From a virus: a stretch of 64,000 nt of DNA. Within the stretch, counting starts at the first letter, position 1. Each line of letters begins with the position of its first letter. A model generated the notes under the pieces. That model saw nothing but the letters and a program-made list of their open reading frames with translations. It searched no databases and was not told the DNA's origin. The DNA lies in the IMG/VR virus record IMGVR_UViG_3300009320_000007, positions 25,167 through 89,166 of that record. One strand, 5' to 3'. Position numbers and translations under genes: made by a program. Positions 38,681 to 46,481 of this stretch are shown here, piece after piece.

Positions 38681-39168
38681 GCCCGCCCCTTCTTGCGCCG
38701 TTTCTTCGGCTGCAACCATGGTGCCGGAGCAACTACGGACAACGGGGGGTTCGTTACCAAGGAGGCGCAGAAGACAGAGCCCAGCTCCCCCTCTCCCCGC
38801 TCCTCCCTAGTCTCCCCGCCGACAAAAGGGAAGCGCAACTGCGCCATGAGGCCCTTCCCCGCCTCTTGACACACAAGAAGTGCGCTCGCAAACCCCAATG
38901 TCTCCTGCAAGGACGGGCCGCTATACTGAACCTGCCGAAGCTCCAACTCGCACCTCGTCGGCCCGTTCTTCACGGAGAACTCCCGGCACAAGCCGAGGGG
39001 GTAGTACTTCTTTCCCTTGTAGGAGGGCTCCCCCTTCATGAATGGGGGATGGGCGTTACCTTCATACTCCACCGCCACCAAGAGGGTGGTGAGGGGCGAA
39101 TCCCGCGAACTCCACTCCAGGCTCCCTTGAATCTCTTCGAAAAGGGTGCATGTGCCTGCTTGCGTCAT
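38677..39168 (-). CDS. hypothetical protein
   Basis: 163 aa with TGGAGG ahead. Strand-rich (SPLTTLLVAVEYEGNAHPPF; CELELRQVQYSG) and a basic C-terminus (LQPKKRRKKGRA). A KGEPSYKGKKYYPLG segment faintly recalls the PYY module. Function unknown. Confidence 0.75.
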   Translation of the reverse strand: MTQAGTCTLFEEIQGSLEWSSRDSPLTTLLVAVEYEGNAHPPFMKGEPSYKGKKYYPLGLCREFSVKNGPTRCELELRQVQYSGPSLQETLGFASALLVCQEAGKGLMAQLRFPFVGGETREERGEGELGSVFCASLVTNPPLSVVAPAPWLQPKKRRKKGRA

Positions 39169-39248
39169 AACCTACCTCCATCGACTTCCTATCCTGCTCC
39201 TTGAGCCACAATGGCTACGTCTACAGGTACGTCTTCCTTGTTGAAGGT

Positions 39249-39806
39249 TCAAGCTTTGCCTCCATTTTTTCGCATTCTCTTGTACGCCCGGTACGCCCCG
39301 TACCCCAAGCCTCCCTCCAACGCGAACCGCCCTGGACGGGACACCGGGCCGAGGGCGTTGACGAGGACGCCCTTCCCGCTGCCTGTAGCTACCCCCACCC
39401 CGGCGCCGTAAAGGTGGGCCAGGACCTCCGACGTGCCCACAACGGGAAGAAGATGGAAACGCTCGTGCTCACGCAAACTGGCGGCTACTTTCTTGCCTTT
39501 AAGGCCTCGATGCAAATAGATACCCCTCCCCTTCCCACGACGTACTACAGTACCAAGCACACCCCGAGAAAACTTATCGGTGACGGCCCGCAACTGCCGC
39601 TTACTCCGCCAGAGCCGCACACGGCCAGCAAGCCCGTCCGACTTGTGTCTCTTGAGCAGCAGGCGAGCTATACGCCCCTGCAACACCTGCCGCTGCACCG
39701 CCTTGCTCAACCCTTTTCGCCCCACGTAACGCACCTTGGGGTTGGCTGCATGCTTAATTCCGGCAAGCATCCCCTGAAAGACGGCCTCTTTGGCTAAGTC
39801 TCCCAA
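39249..39806 (-). CDS. EKxA-tagged protein with HExxH motif
   Basis: 185 aa from a TTG start (weak GTAGGTGA ahead). The N-terminus reads GDLAKEAVFQGMLAGIKHAAN, containing two relatives of the recurring tag. A Lys/Arg-rich middle follows. HERFH (114-118) is an HExxH zinc-protease motif, with a downstream Glu at 127 (SEVLAHLYGAG) that could be a third ligand. Gly-rich C-terminus. A virion metallopeptidase-like domain is possible, unproven. Confidence 0.7.
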   Translation of the reverse strand: MGDLAKEAVFQGMLAGIKHAANPKVRYVGRKGLSKAVQRQVLQGRIARLLLKRHKSDGLAGRVRLWRSKRQLRAVTDKFSRGVLGTVVRRGKGRGIYLHRGLKGKKVAASLREHERFHLLPVVGTSEVLAHLYGAGVGVATGSGKGVLVNALGPVSRPGRFALEGGLGYGAYRAYKRMRKNGGKA

Positions 39807-39810
39807 TCAC

Positions 39811-40329
39811 CTACCTACGCACTAAAGCAAACCCTGACCGGCTCCGTTCCGCTTCCTTTCGAGCCTTCTCCGCCAACGCCGTATCCGCTTTGCCGAAAAC
39901 CTTCCCCCCCGCCCGCAACGCAGACACCCCCGGGATGCCCCCAAGGAAGTTGGAAAGGATCGGGTGCCGGGGGGTGAAGGACCCGGGCTTGCCCCTGATT
40001 TTCTCCTTCCACCCCTTCCCGTGCTTCGCTGCGGCGGCCTGACGCAACCTCACCGTGGCGCCGATGCCGCTCAGAAGGGAGAGCACCCCCGCTGCCGCAA
40101 GGGCCTTGTACGGCGCCCCCCCTTTCAGTTTCTTGAGGGCCCTCACGTAGCCCTTACGGGTCAAGTGCTTCTTCCGCTTGAGCCGCTGTACCATACGCAG
40201 CTGCCCAACTCCGGCGGGGAGTCCCAGGAGAGCGCCTACGCCCAACGCCTTCGTCGTAGCATCGCTCTCCCCCACTTTCTCAAGGTCTTCCTGCGCTGCC
40301 AGGAAACCTCGCATGAATTCATTACTCAT
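39811..40329 (-). CDS. tagged two-span membrane-type protein
   Basis: 172 aa starting MSNEF, AGGAGG ahead. The N-terminus FMRGFLAAQEDLEKVG follows the tag pattern. Two hydrophobic stretches (KALGVGALLGLPAGVG; ALAAAGVLSLLSGIGATV) flank a very basic middle (LKRKKHLTRKGYVRALKKLK). Function unknown, probably the same class as 17197-17952. Confidence 0.75.
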   Translation of the reverse strand: MSNEFMRGFLAAQEDLEKVGESDATTKALGVGALLGLPAGVGQLRMVQRLKRKKHLTRKGYVRALKKLKGGAPYKALAAAGVLSLLSGIGATVRLRQAAAAKHGKGWKEKIRGKPGSFTPRHPILSNFLGGIPGVSALRAGGKVFGKADTALAEKARKEAERSRSGFALVRR

Positions 40330-40406
40330 TATTCCTCCTGTAACTTCTCCACTTTCTCCGCACAAGGAGAATACACCGCCGGCGGGGGGTAGTCAACTTC
40401 GGGGGG

Positions 40407-40598
40407 CTACTTTTTCTTGAGTTGAGCAGCCAGCTTCCTCCTCAACGCCAACAACTTGAGCCTCAACGGCACCCCAATCGGCCCCGTGCCCTTGCCTCGG
40501 GCGAGGCCTCTACCTTGCCCCCAGCTGCGAAGCTTTTCGCCGGGGGTGGGGCACCCCGCCAGTTTCTCCAACTCCACCATAAACAGCTTGTCTTCCAT
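40407..40598 (-). CDS. short basic tagged protein
   Basis: 63 aa starting MEDKLFM, GGGAGG ahead. LEKLAGC at 10-16 is a clear EKxAG copy. The rest is basic and Leu-rich (RLKLLALRRKLAAQLKKK), probably an amphipathic helix. Function unknown. Confidence 0.7.
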   Translation of the reverse strand: MEDKLFMVELEKLAGCPTPGEKLRSWGQGRGLARGKGTGPIGVPLRLKLLALRRKLAAQLKKK

Positions 40599-40611
40599 GA
40601 CCAACCTCCCT

Positions 40612-40881
40612 TTACTTGAGTTTTAACCCCTTCCACAAGCTCATCCACCCAGCACGGGTCCAGAACTCTATCCTGTCGAGGGCCGCTTCTGAGCGTACCG
40701 TGTCCACGATGCGCACAACGGGGGCGTCTTCCGTTTGCTCCACCTGGTGCTTGAAGCGTAGCTTCTCCAACGCAATCTGGCTCTGCACCAACCTCAACCG
40801 GCGTTCCGCCCAGGTGCGTGAAAACAGCAACCCCAACACTATTACGGCCAAAATGACTACGGTTACCGCCATGACTTCCAT
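40612..40881 (-). CDS. small membrane-anchored coiled-coil protein
   Basis: 89 aa with GAGGG ahead of the ATG. A transmembrane helix (AVTVVILAVIVLGLLF) is followed by a charged helix (RRLRLVQSQIALEKLRFKHQ) like an anchored coiled coil. Resembles small phage spanin or holin-associated proteins only in layout. Confidence 0.7.
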   Translation of the reverse strand: MEVMAVTVVILAVIVLGLLFSRTWAERRLRLVQSQIALEKLRFKHQVEQTEDAPVVRIVDTVRSEAALDRIEFWTRAGWMSLWKGLKLK

Positions 40882-40907
40882 GAATCCCTCCGCAAATTAA
40901 CCATTCT

Positions 40908-41029
40908 GAGGTCCCCTTAAGGGGACCCCAGACCCTAGTCTGGCGAAACAGCCCGGGGTCTGATTCCGCCAATTCTGAGGTCCCCGGCGCTTTAACGGCC
41001 CCTACGGGGCCTAGCGCCTTAAGGGGCCC
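40908..41029. repeat. hairpin-rich intergenic block
   Basis: A perfect palindrome GGTCCCCTTAAGGGGACC (about 40910-40927). A TTCTGAGGTCCCC motif is present twice. A nested GGCGCT...AGCGCC stem around GGCCCC/GGGGCC is followed by a CCTTTTTT run on the plus strand. Probably terminator-related, or RNA-processing structure between 40612 and 41030. Confidence 0.45.
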
Positions 41030-41236
41030 TCAGGCCTTTTTTCTGGGGGCCATCTTCCCCGTAGCGCAGGTTTCGGCTTCCCCCTCCGTGTCGAACGGGC
41101 CGTACGTCCCGTCGCCACAGACCACTTGACGGGCGTGAATAAGCAGCCACTCCTCCCCGTTCCTCACTGCCCACCACGCCATCTTCCCGGCGGACATGAT
41201 TGCTACTGCCTTTCCAGCCAACGTTCTTGCCTGCAT
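41030..41236 (-). CDS. hypothetical protein
   Basis: 68 aa; AAGGAGG directly abuts the ATG, closer than usual, so the start may lie slightly downstream. Two Cys and Trp-rich core (MAWWAVRNGEEWLLIHARQ), basic end. No family recognised. Confidence 0.6.
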   Translation of the reverse strand: MQARTLAGKAVAIMSAGKMAWWAVRNGEEWLLIHARQVVCGDGTYGPFDTEGEAETCATGKMAPRKKA

Positions 41237-41620
41237 CCTCCTTACCCCCTATTGTTCGTGTCCTACTGCGAGTGCCCTACTACTATAAGGAGTAGGGCAC
41301 TCCCTATATTGGGGTGTCTTACTACGGGGACCTCCTGAGGAAGCCCTCATTTTCTTCCTCCCCAGTAACCTGGGCAAGGTGTTCGTCGACGGGGGTAAGC
41401 GCGGGGGTTGGTCTATTCCCCGTCCCCTGGGTACCCCTTTCCCGTGTTTCCTCAGTCATAGCAAGCACTTAACCCCTGTTTTCCATTAATAAAGGGTCCC
41501 CCTCTAAGGTGTAGAAGGTGAGCGTATACACACTACGTGTATACGCTCACCTCCTCACCTAGTTTTCGCCAAAAGTACCCCATTATGTAGGACACCCCCT
41601 ACGTTGAAGTATCCTGAAAA
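41237..41620. other. structured intergenic region
   Basis: 384 bases without a supported gene. It holds two strong hairpins: a 12-bp stem (41270-41302) and a perfect 15-bp stem GGTGAGCGTATACAC (41517-41551). It also has an AT-rich patch near 41485 and an inverted copy of a GGGGTGTC/GACACCCC sequence at its two ends. It separates the 35.6-41.2 kb block from the virion-type block. It could hold terminators, a regulatory site or a replication-related structure; none is proven. Confidence 0.5.
41517..41551. repeat. perfect 15-bp inverted repeat
   Basis: GGTGAGCGTATACAC (41517-41531), five-base loop ACTAC, GTGTATACGCTCACC (41537-41551). No T-run. Symmetry suits a protein-binding operator or a hairpin terminator for the leftward block. 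Confidence 0.5.
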
Positions 41621-42964
41621 TCAATTACTGGAGCCAACGCTCCGTACACTGCGGGGGTTCTGCCACTGAAACTCAAAACAGCCACGGTCCATCTCCCGCC
41701 CACTAATCGGATTGTAATCGAGATCGTGGTCTCGCCCTGTAGCCCACAGCCCCGTATCCACACAGGGGCTATCCCCCCGCAAATGATAGTCATCCCCGGA
41801 AGCATCCACAAACAGCGGATCTACAGACAGATCTGAGGCGTCCACGGGCCAATTGCCCGAGTAATCACCATTGGCGGCGCAGTTATTAAGACTGACTGCC
41901 ACAGCACCCACTCCGCACGAGAACTCGTCAGTAGTGCCTCCATCCGAAATGCAGTTTTGAACGGTGCGTCCTCCTGCTACGGGAACGTCCCCGATATAGA
42001 ATCCCCGGGAGCCGCCGACCATAGTGCAGTTCTCAATGGTGCTGTCCGGAGCCGCCGGGTCTACGAGTGTGCCTCCTATTTCAATCCCCCGGTCTACCGC
42101 TCCCACGGAAACGAAATCGTATGCCGACAGGTTGCTGAAATGAACACTGCGGCCATACGCCCCGAATCCAATGGTACGCCCATCCGCTGTGAGGCCATGC
42201 ACGGTGCTGTCTGAGATCGTGCCGTACTCGCCGGGCATAGCTGCCCAGGGCCCTGTGAAATAGATGCCGTAAACGCGGTCCTCGGCGTACGAATTGCGGG
42301 CGATGCAGCCCCTTACCGTAGGGGCGACAGTCGTGGAATTGGCGTAGATCAAAAAGGCATCTTTCCCCGCCCCGGTGATGGAGGCCCCCTCAACAATCGA
42401 CAGCTCAATCACGGTGGAGGTGCTGCCCTCACATCTGATCCCGTACCAGTTCTGGTTGGTGGGGTCTACCGGGGAGTCCACCAGAACTTGCCTGATCGTG
42501 TTGCCCGTCCCTGTAATCACCAGAGTGGACTGGCCAACACCGACGGCCCCGTTGGCAGTCATCCTCAATCCGGCGAAGGTGTTCCCCGTACCCCCCACGG
42601 TGAAGGGCGTGGCTCCAATGTAGCCCGTCACCGTCAGCCGCCCTGTGGTGCTCTGAACGTCCACGTCCCATGTATTCGCTCCCGCTCCCCATGCCATGCA
42701 AGTGGCGGTCGCCCCCGTCCCATCGAGCGTGTAGTCCGCACCATAGTGACGCCAGGTGATACCGGTGACGCCCACCGGGGTAGTGAGAGACTGGTTCAAT
42801 TCAGTATAGGGGCCGTACGTCTCTACCGTGTCCCCGTTCACCAGCGCCGCAAAGCAAGTAGCAAGCGAGGTGTAGTCCTTCCCGGCTCCGACTGTGCGGG
42901 TAAGGGCGGCTGCTGATACAGGCAGCAGACAGAGAAACAAGAGTAAGATTACCGTCCGTCTCAT
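41621..42964 (-). CDS. secreted right-handed beta-helix protein
   Basis: 447 aa with GGAGGG seven bases before the ATG. A Sec signal peptide is clear: basic start, hydrophobic core (VILLLFLCLLPVSA), AxA cleavage near residue 20. The mature part shows repetitive short strands with Asn/Gly/Ser turns (ENCTMVGGSRGFYI; VQNCISDGG; RGCIARNSYAED), typical of right-handed parallel beta-helix (pectate-lyase-like) proteins. No catalytic residues identified. Last gene of the virion-type block. Export of a phage protein of this kind is unusual. Confidence 0.85.
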   Translation of the reverse strand: MRRTVILLLFLCLLPVSAAALTRTVGAGKDYTSLATCFAALVNGDTVETYGPYTELNQSLTTPVGVTGITWRHYGADYTLDGTGATATCMAWGAGANTWDVDVQSTTGRLTVTGYIGATPFTVGGTGNTFAGLRMTANGAVGVGQSTLVITGTGNTIRQVLVDSPVDPTNQNWYGIRCEGSTSTVIELSIVEGASITGAGKDAFLIYANSTTVAPTVRGCIARNSYAEDRVYGIYFTGPWAAMPGEYGTISDSTVHGLTADGRTIGFGAYGRSVHFSNLSAYDFVSVGAVDRGIEIGGTLVDPAAPDSTIENCTMVGGSRGFYIGDVPVAGGRTVQNCISDGGTTDEFSCGVGAVAVSLNNCAANGDYSGNWPVDASDLSVDPLFVDASGDDYHLRGDSPCVDTGLWATGRDHDLDYNPISGREMDRGCFEFQWQNPRSVRSVGSSN

Positions 42965-43356
42965 GGCATCCCTCCAGGCGGCTCAACCGGGTCCGGCAGT
43001 GGTTCAGTATCCGGCATTCCGGGCACCCATACCATTTCGCCCTCTCGATACTCCCACCGTTGGAGAGGGACATCATCCGGCTCGAAACCCGCCGGCAACT
43101 CAACTTGGGCAACGCCAAAAGGAGAGACTCTTTCCGCCGGTCCCCACTCGTGGTCTTTTGGCTGTACGGTAACCACCAGCCTGGAATCTACCAGGAAGCA
43201 GATGGAGTGAGTGTACTGCTCAACTGCCCCTATTTCCTCTACGGCATCAACACTGCCGGAAACAACCAGGTCGGCCGGGGCTGTTACGACGGCTACAGCG
43301 CCCAGAATACCGGCGATGCCCAAGGCTGCTATCGTGGCTGTTTTGCTCTTCTTCAT
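42961..43356 (-). CDS. secreted or membrane-anchored small protein
   Basis: 131 aa; ATG overlaps the upstream stop with GAGGTCCTG ahead. A Lys start and hydrophobic segment (IAALGIAGILGAVAVV) form a signal peptide or anchor. The rest is strand-rich (DSRLVVTVQPKDHEWG) with a Pro-rich end. Function unknown. Middle of three consecutive exported-type genes. Confidence 0.75.
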   Translation of the reverse strand: MKKSKTATIAALGIAGILGAVAVVTAPADLVVSGSVDAVEEIGAVEQYTHSICFLVDSRLVVTVQPKDHEWGPAERVSPFGVAQVELPAGFEPDDVPLQRWEYREGEMVWVPGMPDTEPLPDPVEPPGGMP

Positions 43357-44360
43357 CACAGGACCTCGTCACTGGCGTTATAGCTCTTGATGCGGACCAG
43401 CTTACCTTGAGCTGGAGCTACTGTGGTCGTCGGGACAATAACGATGAAGTATTTTGCCCTCGACCGAATCAACGAGTGCGCAACAGTGATAGTGGCGTAG
43501 TTCCTGGCCACTGTGAACGAAGGCACGAGCAAATACCCCACACTCATGTAGTCAGCAAGAGCGAAGGCCCCCGGCAAAACGTCCATGCCCAAGACCATGT
43601 AGGTGAACTGGTAGTTAGCAGCATCGGCCGCAATGCCGGTGATTGATATGTCGTGAAACTCCTTGGTGGTCGGCACTTCGTAGACCTTGCCCAGAATCGG
43701 GACTGCTGGACCACCCGCCACGAAGTCGGCAACGGTAATGGTGCCCTTATCCCCATCCGCCCCACCCGGCGCTGTGGGTTCGAGCCAACTTGCATCTTGC
43801 CCGGCGTCCAAACTGTCAACCAGTATCCCACGTGCGATATTCACAGGCATGGACGCTCCCACAGCAGCAGCGCCCATAACAGGAGTTTTGCTGTCGAGGC
43901 TCGTAGTGTCCCCTGCAATGACTCCCGTGTCTGTATCAATGGTTGCCAGGGTAGCTTGGGTTGCGAGTGTTGCAGCTGTTGCTTCTGTTGCCAGCGTTGC
44001 AGCTGTTGCTTCAGTGCAGACACCGAGCAAGGTGGCTTCAAGGGCAAGTGTGCTCAAAGTTGCTTCTGTTCCGAGCGTCCCAACTGTTGCCTCCGTTGCC
44101 GCACTTACCAGGTTCCCCGAACCATCCTCCTGTACTACAGAGAGCGCACCGGTACGACTGTCGATTGGGTTGTTCGCCCCATCGTGCACATTGGCGTCGC
44201 TGCCGGCGGCCGGGGATGAGCACTCAACCTTGGGCCACCCGGTGACGGGGTCAAATTCCAGGTAGTGCTGAGTGCCGTCCGTACCCCGAACAGATCCAAT
44301 GTTCTGCCCGTAGGCTGTAGCGGAAAAAAGCACGATAAGCAGTGCAATAATGTACCTCAT
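43356..44360 (-). CDS. secreted tail-fibre-like repeat protein
   Basis: 334 aa, AGGAGG ahead. Signal peptide MRYIIALLIVLFSATAYGQ with an AYG-type cleavage site. Residues about 88-140 repeat TEATxxTLxTEAT units. Such EAT/LAT heptad-like repeats occur in phage tail-fibre and neck proteins, forming trimeric helices. A beta-rich C-terminal domain follows (FTYMVLGMDVLPGAFALADY; VAHSLIRSRAKYFIVIV). The Sec signal combined with a fibre-like repeat is odd. Confidence 0.8.
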   Translation of the reverse strand: MRYIIALLIVLFSATAYGQNIGSVRGTDGTQHYLEFDPVTGWPKVECSSPAAGSDANVHDGANNPIDSRTGALSVVQEDGSGNLVSAATEATVGTLGTEATLSTLALEATLLGVCTEATAATLATEATAATLATQATLATIDTDTGVIAGDTTSLDSKTPVMGAAAVGASMPVNIARGILVDSLDAGQDASWLEPTAPGGADGDKGTITVADFVAGGPAVPILGKVYEVPTTKEFHDISITGIAADAANYQFTYMVLGMDVLPGAFALADYMSVGYLLVPSFTVARNYATITVAHSLIRSRAKYFIVIVPTTTVAPAQGKLVRIKSYNASDEVL

Positions 44361-44396
44361 GAAACCACCTCCTCTAAAAATGTGTGTGTGTACGTC

Positions 44397-45188
44397 CTAG
44401 ACATTCTCCATGCAGACAGTAAGGACCTTGTCTGCCCCCGCAGCAGCGCTGTCGAGTCTGTACCACCCGGCGTGGGGGTTGACCAAGCGGATGTTCCCCA
44501 TTACGTCTTCAAGCATGTCCATGGCGTAACTCCCCTCTGCTACGGGATTCGCCGCCAGGATGAGTGCCTTCCCCGCCGGCCACTGCTCCCAGTCTGCGGC
44601 GACGTTGGGGAGGAGCACCGCATCCCCCACCGCCAGGCTCAACCAGTCGCCGTGGTACCTGTGCACCTCGATGTTGGCGTTGTGGGTGAATGGTAGTTCG
44701 ATGGTGACCTTGGCTTTGCCGGGGGGGACGTAGAAGGGGAAGGACCGATTCCTCGCTGCCACAGGGGCGCCGGTGGCCATGAGCCACGCTACCTCCTGCC
44801 TGAATACCTCCGTCTCCCGCTCAATGGCGTCGTCCATCCGCACGTAGAGTACCGGTGTCCCCCGCTCAAACGCCACGGCCTGGACATCCACCGGCAGAAT
44901 GGGCGGAGAGAAGACCTGGATGACCTGCGTAGCCAAGGTGTTGATCCACTCGTCCAGGACCAAGGTCTCCTGCGCCGGCGTGACCACCCGAGCGGCCTTG
45001 CCGGTGGTGAGGTCCCGAACGATACATCCGGCGACGACCCCGTCGTCCAGGAAAGTAGCCCCCGTGACCGTGACCGTCTTGGTGCCGGCGTTCACCGCTG
45101 TAACCGCTGCGCGGGCCAACTGCTTGCCCCGCACCCGGTCACGAAAGTCGCCGAAATTGGCACATTGAATCTCGCTAAGTCGTTTCAT
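44397..45188 (-). CDS. virion-region structural protein candidate
   Basis: 263 aa; ATG overlaps the upstream stop. Strand-rich throughout (TKTVTVTGATFLDDGVVAG; KAKVTIELPFTHNANIEVH; GSYAMDMLEDVMGNIRLV), as in tail or baseplate components. No specific family recognised. Position between the 155-aa protein and the exported trio supports a structural or adsorption role. Confidence 0.75.
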   Translation of the reverse strand: MKRLSEIQCANFGDFRDRVRGKQLARAAVTAVNAGTKTVTVTGATFLDDGVVAGCIVRDLTTGKAARVVTPAQETLVLDEWINTLATQVIQVFSPPILPVDVQAVAFERGTPVLYVRMDDAIERETEVFRQEVAWLMATGAPVAARNRSFPFYVPPGKAKVTIELPFTHNANIEVHRYHGDWLSLAVGDAVLLPNVAADWEQWPAGKALILAANPVAEGSYAMDMLEDVMGNIRLVNPHAGWYRLDSAAAGADKVLTVCMENV

Positions 45189-45652
45189 CCCATTCTCCTA
45201 GTTTGGTGCTGCCGCTTCCGCAACGCTGCCAGGGCGCGATGCCTCCTGATGACCTGAGGAAGAGGCATGGGCTCATCTAGCAACAAGCGCAAACCATTGG
45301 CTGCGAATTTGTCCAAGTACTGCTTCGCCATCATCACCGGCCGCTCCTCGAAAGAAATGGCGAGGAACCAAGACGACGCTTCCATCGTCCAGTCCAGGTA
45401 GAAAGGCAACTGCGTGGGGCCCACCGACCGCAGCAACGCCTGCTCCGCCGTCAACGGGAACGGAATGTCCTGCTCCGCGTAGAACTGAAAAATACCCCAC
45501 CTCTTCTGCAACTTGTATCGCACCAGGAACGGTAGGGTGGTGAGGACATGGAAGTCTTTCGCCGTCAAGTCCCTGATGAGGTACTCGTCCTTATTGAACA
45601 AAGGGAGCCTGTTGAACGCCTCAGGGGCTGCTCTCTGCGTCTTCTTTAGCAC
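45185..45652 (-). CDS. hypothetical virion-region protein
   Basis: 155 aa from a GTG at 45652 with GGAGG six bases ahead, overlapping the upstream gene by 32 bases. Contains FLVRYKLQKRWGIFQFYAEQ, a helical C-terminus rich in Arg/His (RRHRALAALRKRQHQTRR). No family recognised. Confidence 0.75.
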   Translation of the reverse strand: MLKKTQRAAPEAFNRLPLFNKDEYLIRDLTAKDFHVLTTLPFLVRYKLQKRWGIFQFYAEQDIPFPLTAEQALLRSVGPTQLPFYLDWTMEASSWFLAISFEERPVMMAKQYLDKFAANGLRLLLDEPMPLPQVIRRHRALAALRKRQHQTRRMG

Positions 45653-46481
45653 GTTGGGCCTCCGTAATGTCTGCCAGCATGGCAATGCCGCGAGTGAGCC
45701 CGGATATGGACTCGAGTTCAGTATAGGGCACCGCTTCGATCCGCTCCCGCGTGGGCTTGACCAGCTGTACCCGGGCAATGAGTTTGCGTATCACATCCAT
45801 TGGGCCCAGTTGCTCATTGGCCGCAGTGAAGATGTGCATCCACCGCTTCGCCGCCGCCGAGCCGGCGATCGCATCCCGGGTGACCACCGCCTCCCGGTAC
45901 TTGGCCGCCGCCGCTGCCCGCATGAACTTCAACTCCTCCTCCTTGTCGATGTCCACTACCGCTCCGGAGTAGAGCAGGGCCACCTGATGCCCCATGCTGT
46001 AAAGGACTCGGTAAGTAGTCCCCGCCCGATGTAGCTCAAACAGCATGTCCAGTTCCCATCTGGAGAGGGACTTCAAGTCCCAAACCAGGTGGGAGTACAT
46101 CCGGATAACCGACTCGGGGATGACCTTGCGGTGCAGCTCCATGACAGCGTTGCTGACCAACTGGTGATTGCCGTCTGCGGCGAGCAGGGACTCCACCGCA
46201 AACCGGAGCTCCCCCGAGTCCACAACGGCGCGGACCGTGCCGCACATGGCATCGTCGTGCCATACCCTGGACAAGAGGTTGTTGGCCACGAAATTGCTGA
46301 CCGTTCGATCGTTGGTCAGGGGCTGTTGCACCCTTACATACAGGTCCTTAACATACCTCTCCAAGGCCTCTGACGGGTCGGTCTCCACGTACCCCAACTG
46401 CGCCAGGACGCGTAGGACATACTTCTGCGTCATCCCCTTCAGGAATAGGAGCAGAAGGTACCGTTCGCAGGGCAACTTCAT
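45621..46481 (-). CDS. helical virion-region protein
   Basis: 286 aa; ATG overlaps the upstream stop by four bases. Mostly helical with repeated Leu/Ala/Arg segments (YLLLLFLKGMTQKYVLRVLA; KFMRAAAAAKYREAVVTRD). No domain recognised. Coupled to the 656-aa protein upstream. Confidence 0.8.
   Translation of the reverse strand: MKLPCERYLLLLFLKGMTQKYVLRVLAQLGYVETDPSEALERYVKDLYVRVQQPLTNDRTVSNFVANNLLSRVWHDDAMCGTVRAVVDSGELRFAVESLLAADGNHQLVSNAVMELHRKVIPESVIRMYSHLVWDLKSLSRWELDMLFELHRAGTTYRVLYSMGHQVALLYSGAVVDIDKEEELKFMRAAAAAKYREAVVTRDAIAGSAAAKRWMHIFTAANEQLGPMDVIRKLIARVQLVKPTRERIEAVPYTELESISGLTRGIAMLADITEAQRAKEDAESSP

Noticed and set aside
41284-41289. TATAAG as a promoter
   Set aside because: It lies in the loop of a 12-bp hairpin and no rightward gene follows, so I do not call it a promoter.
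41237-41620. tRNA or CRISPR array in the intergenic region
   Set aside because: Hairpins lack the cloverleaf pattern and the invariant tRNA bases; there are no regularly spaced repeats. None was seen elsewhere either.
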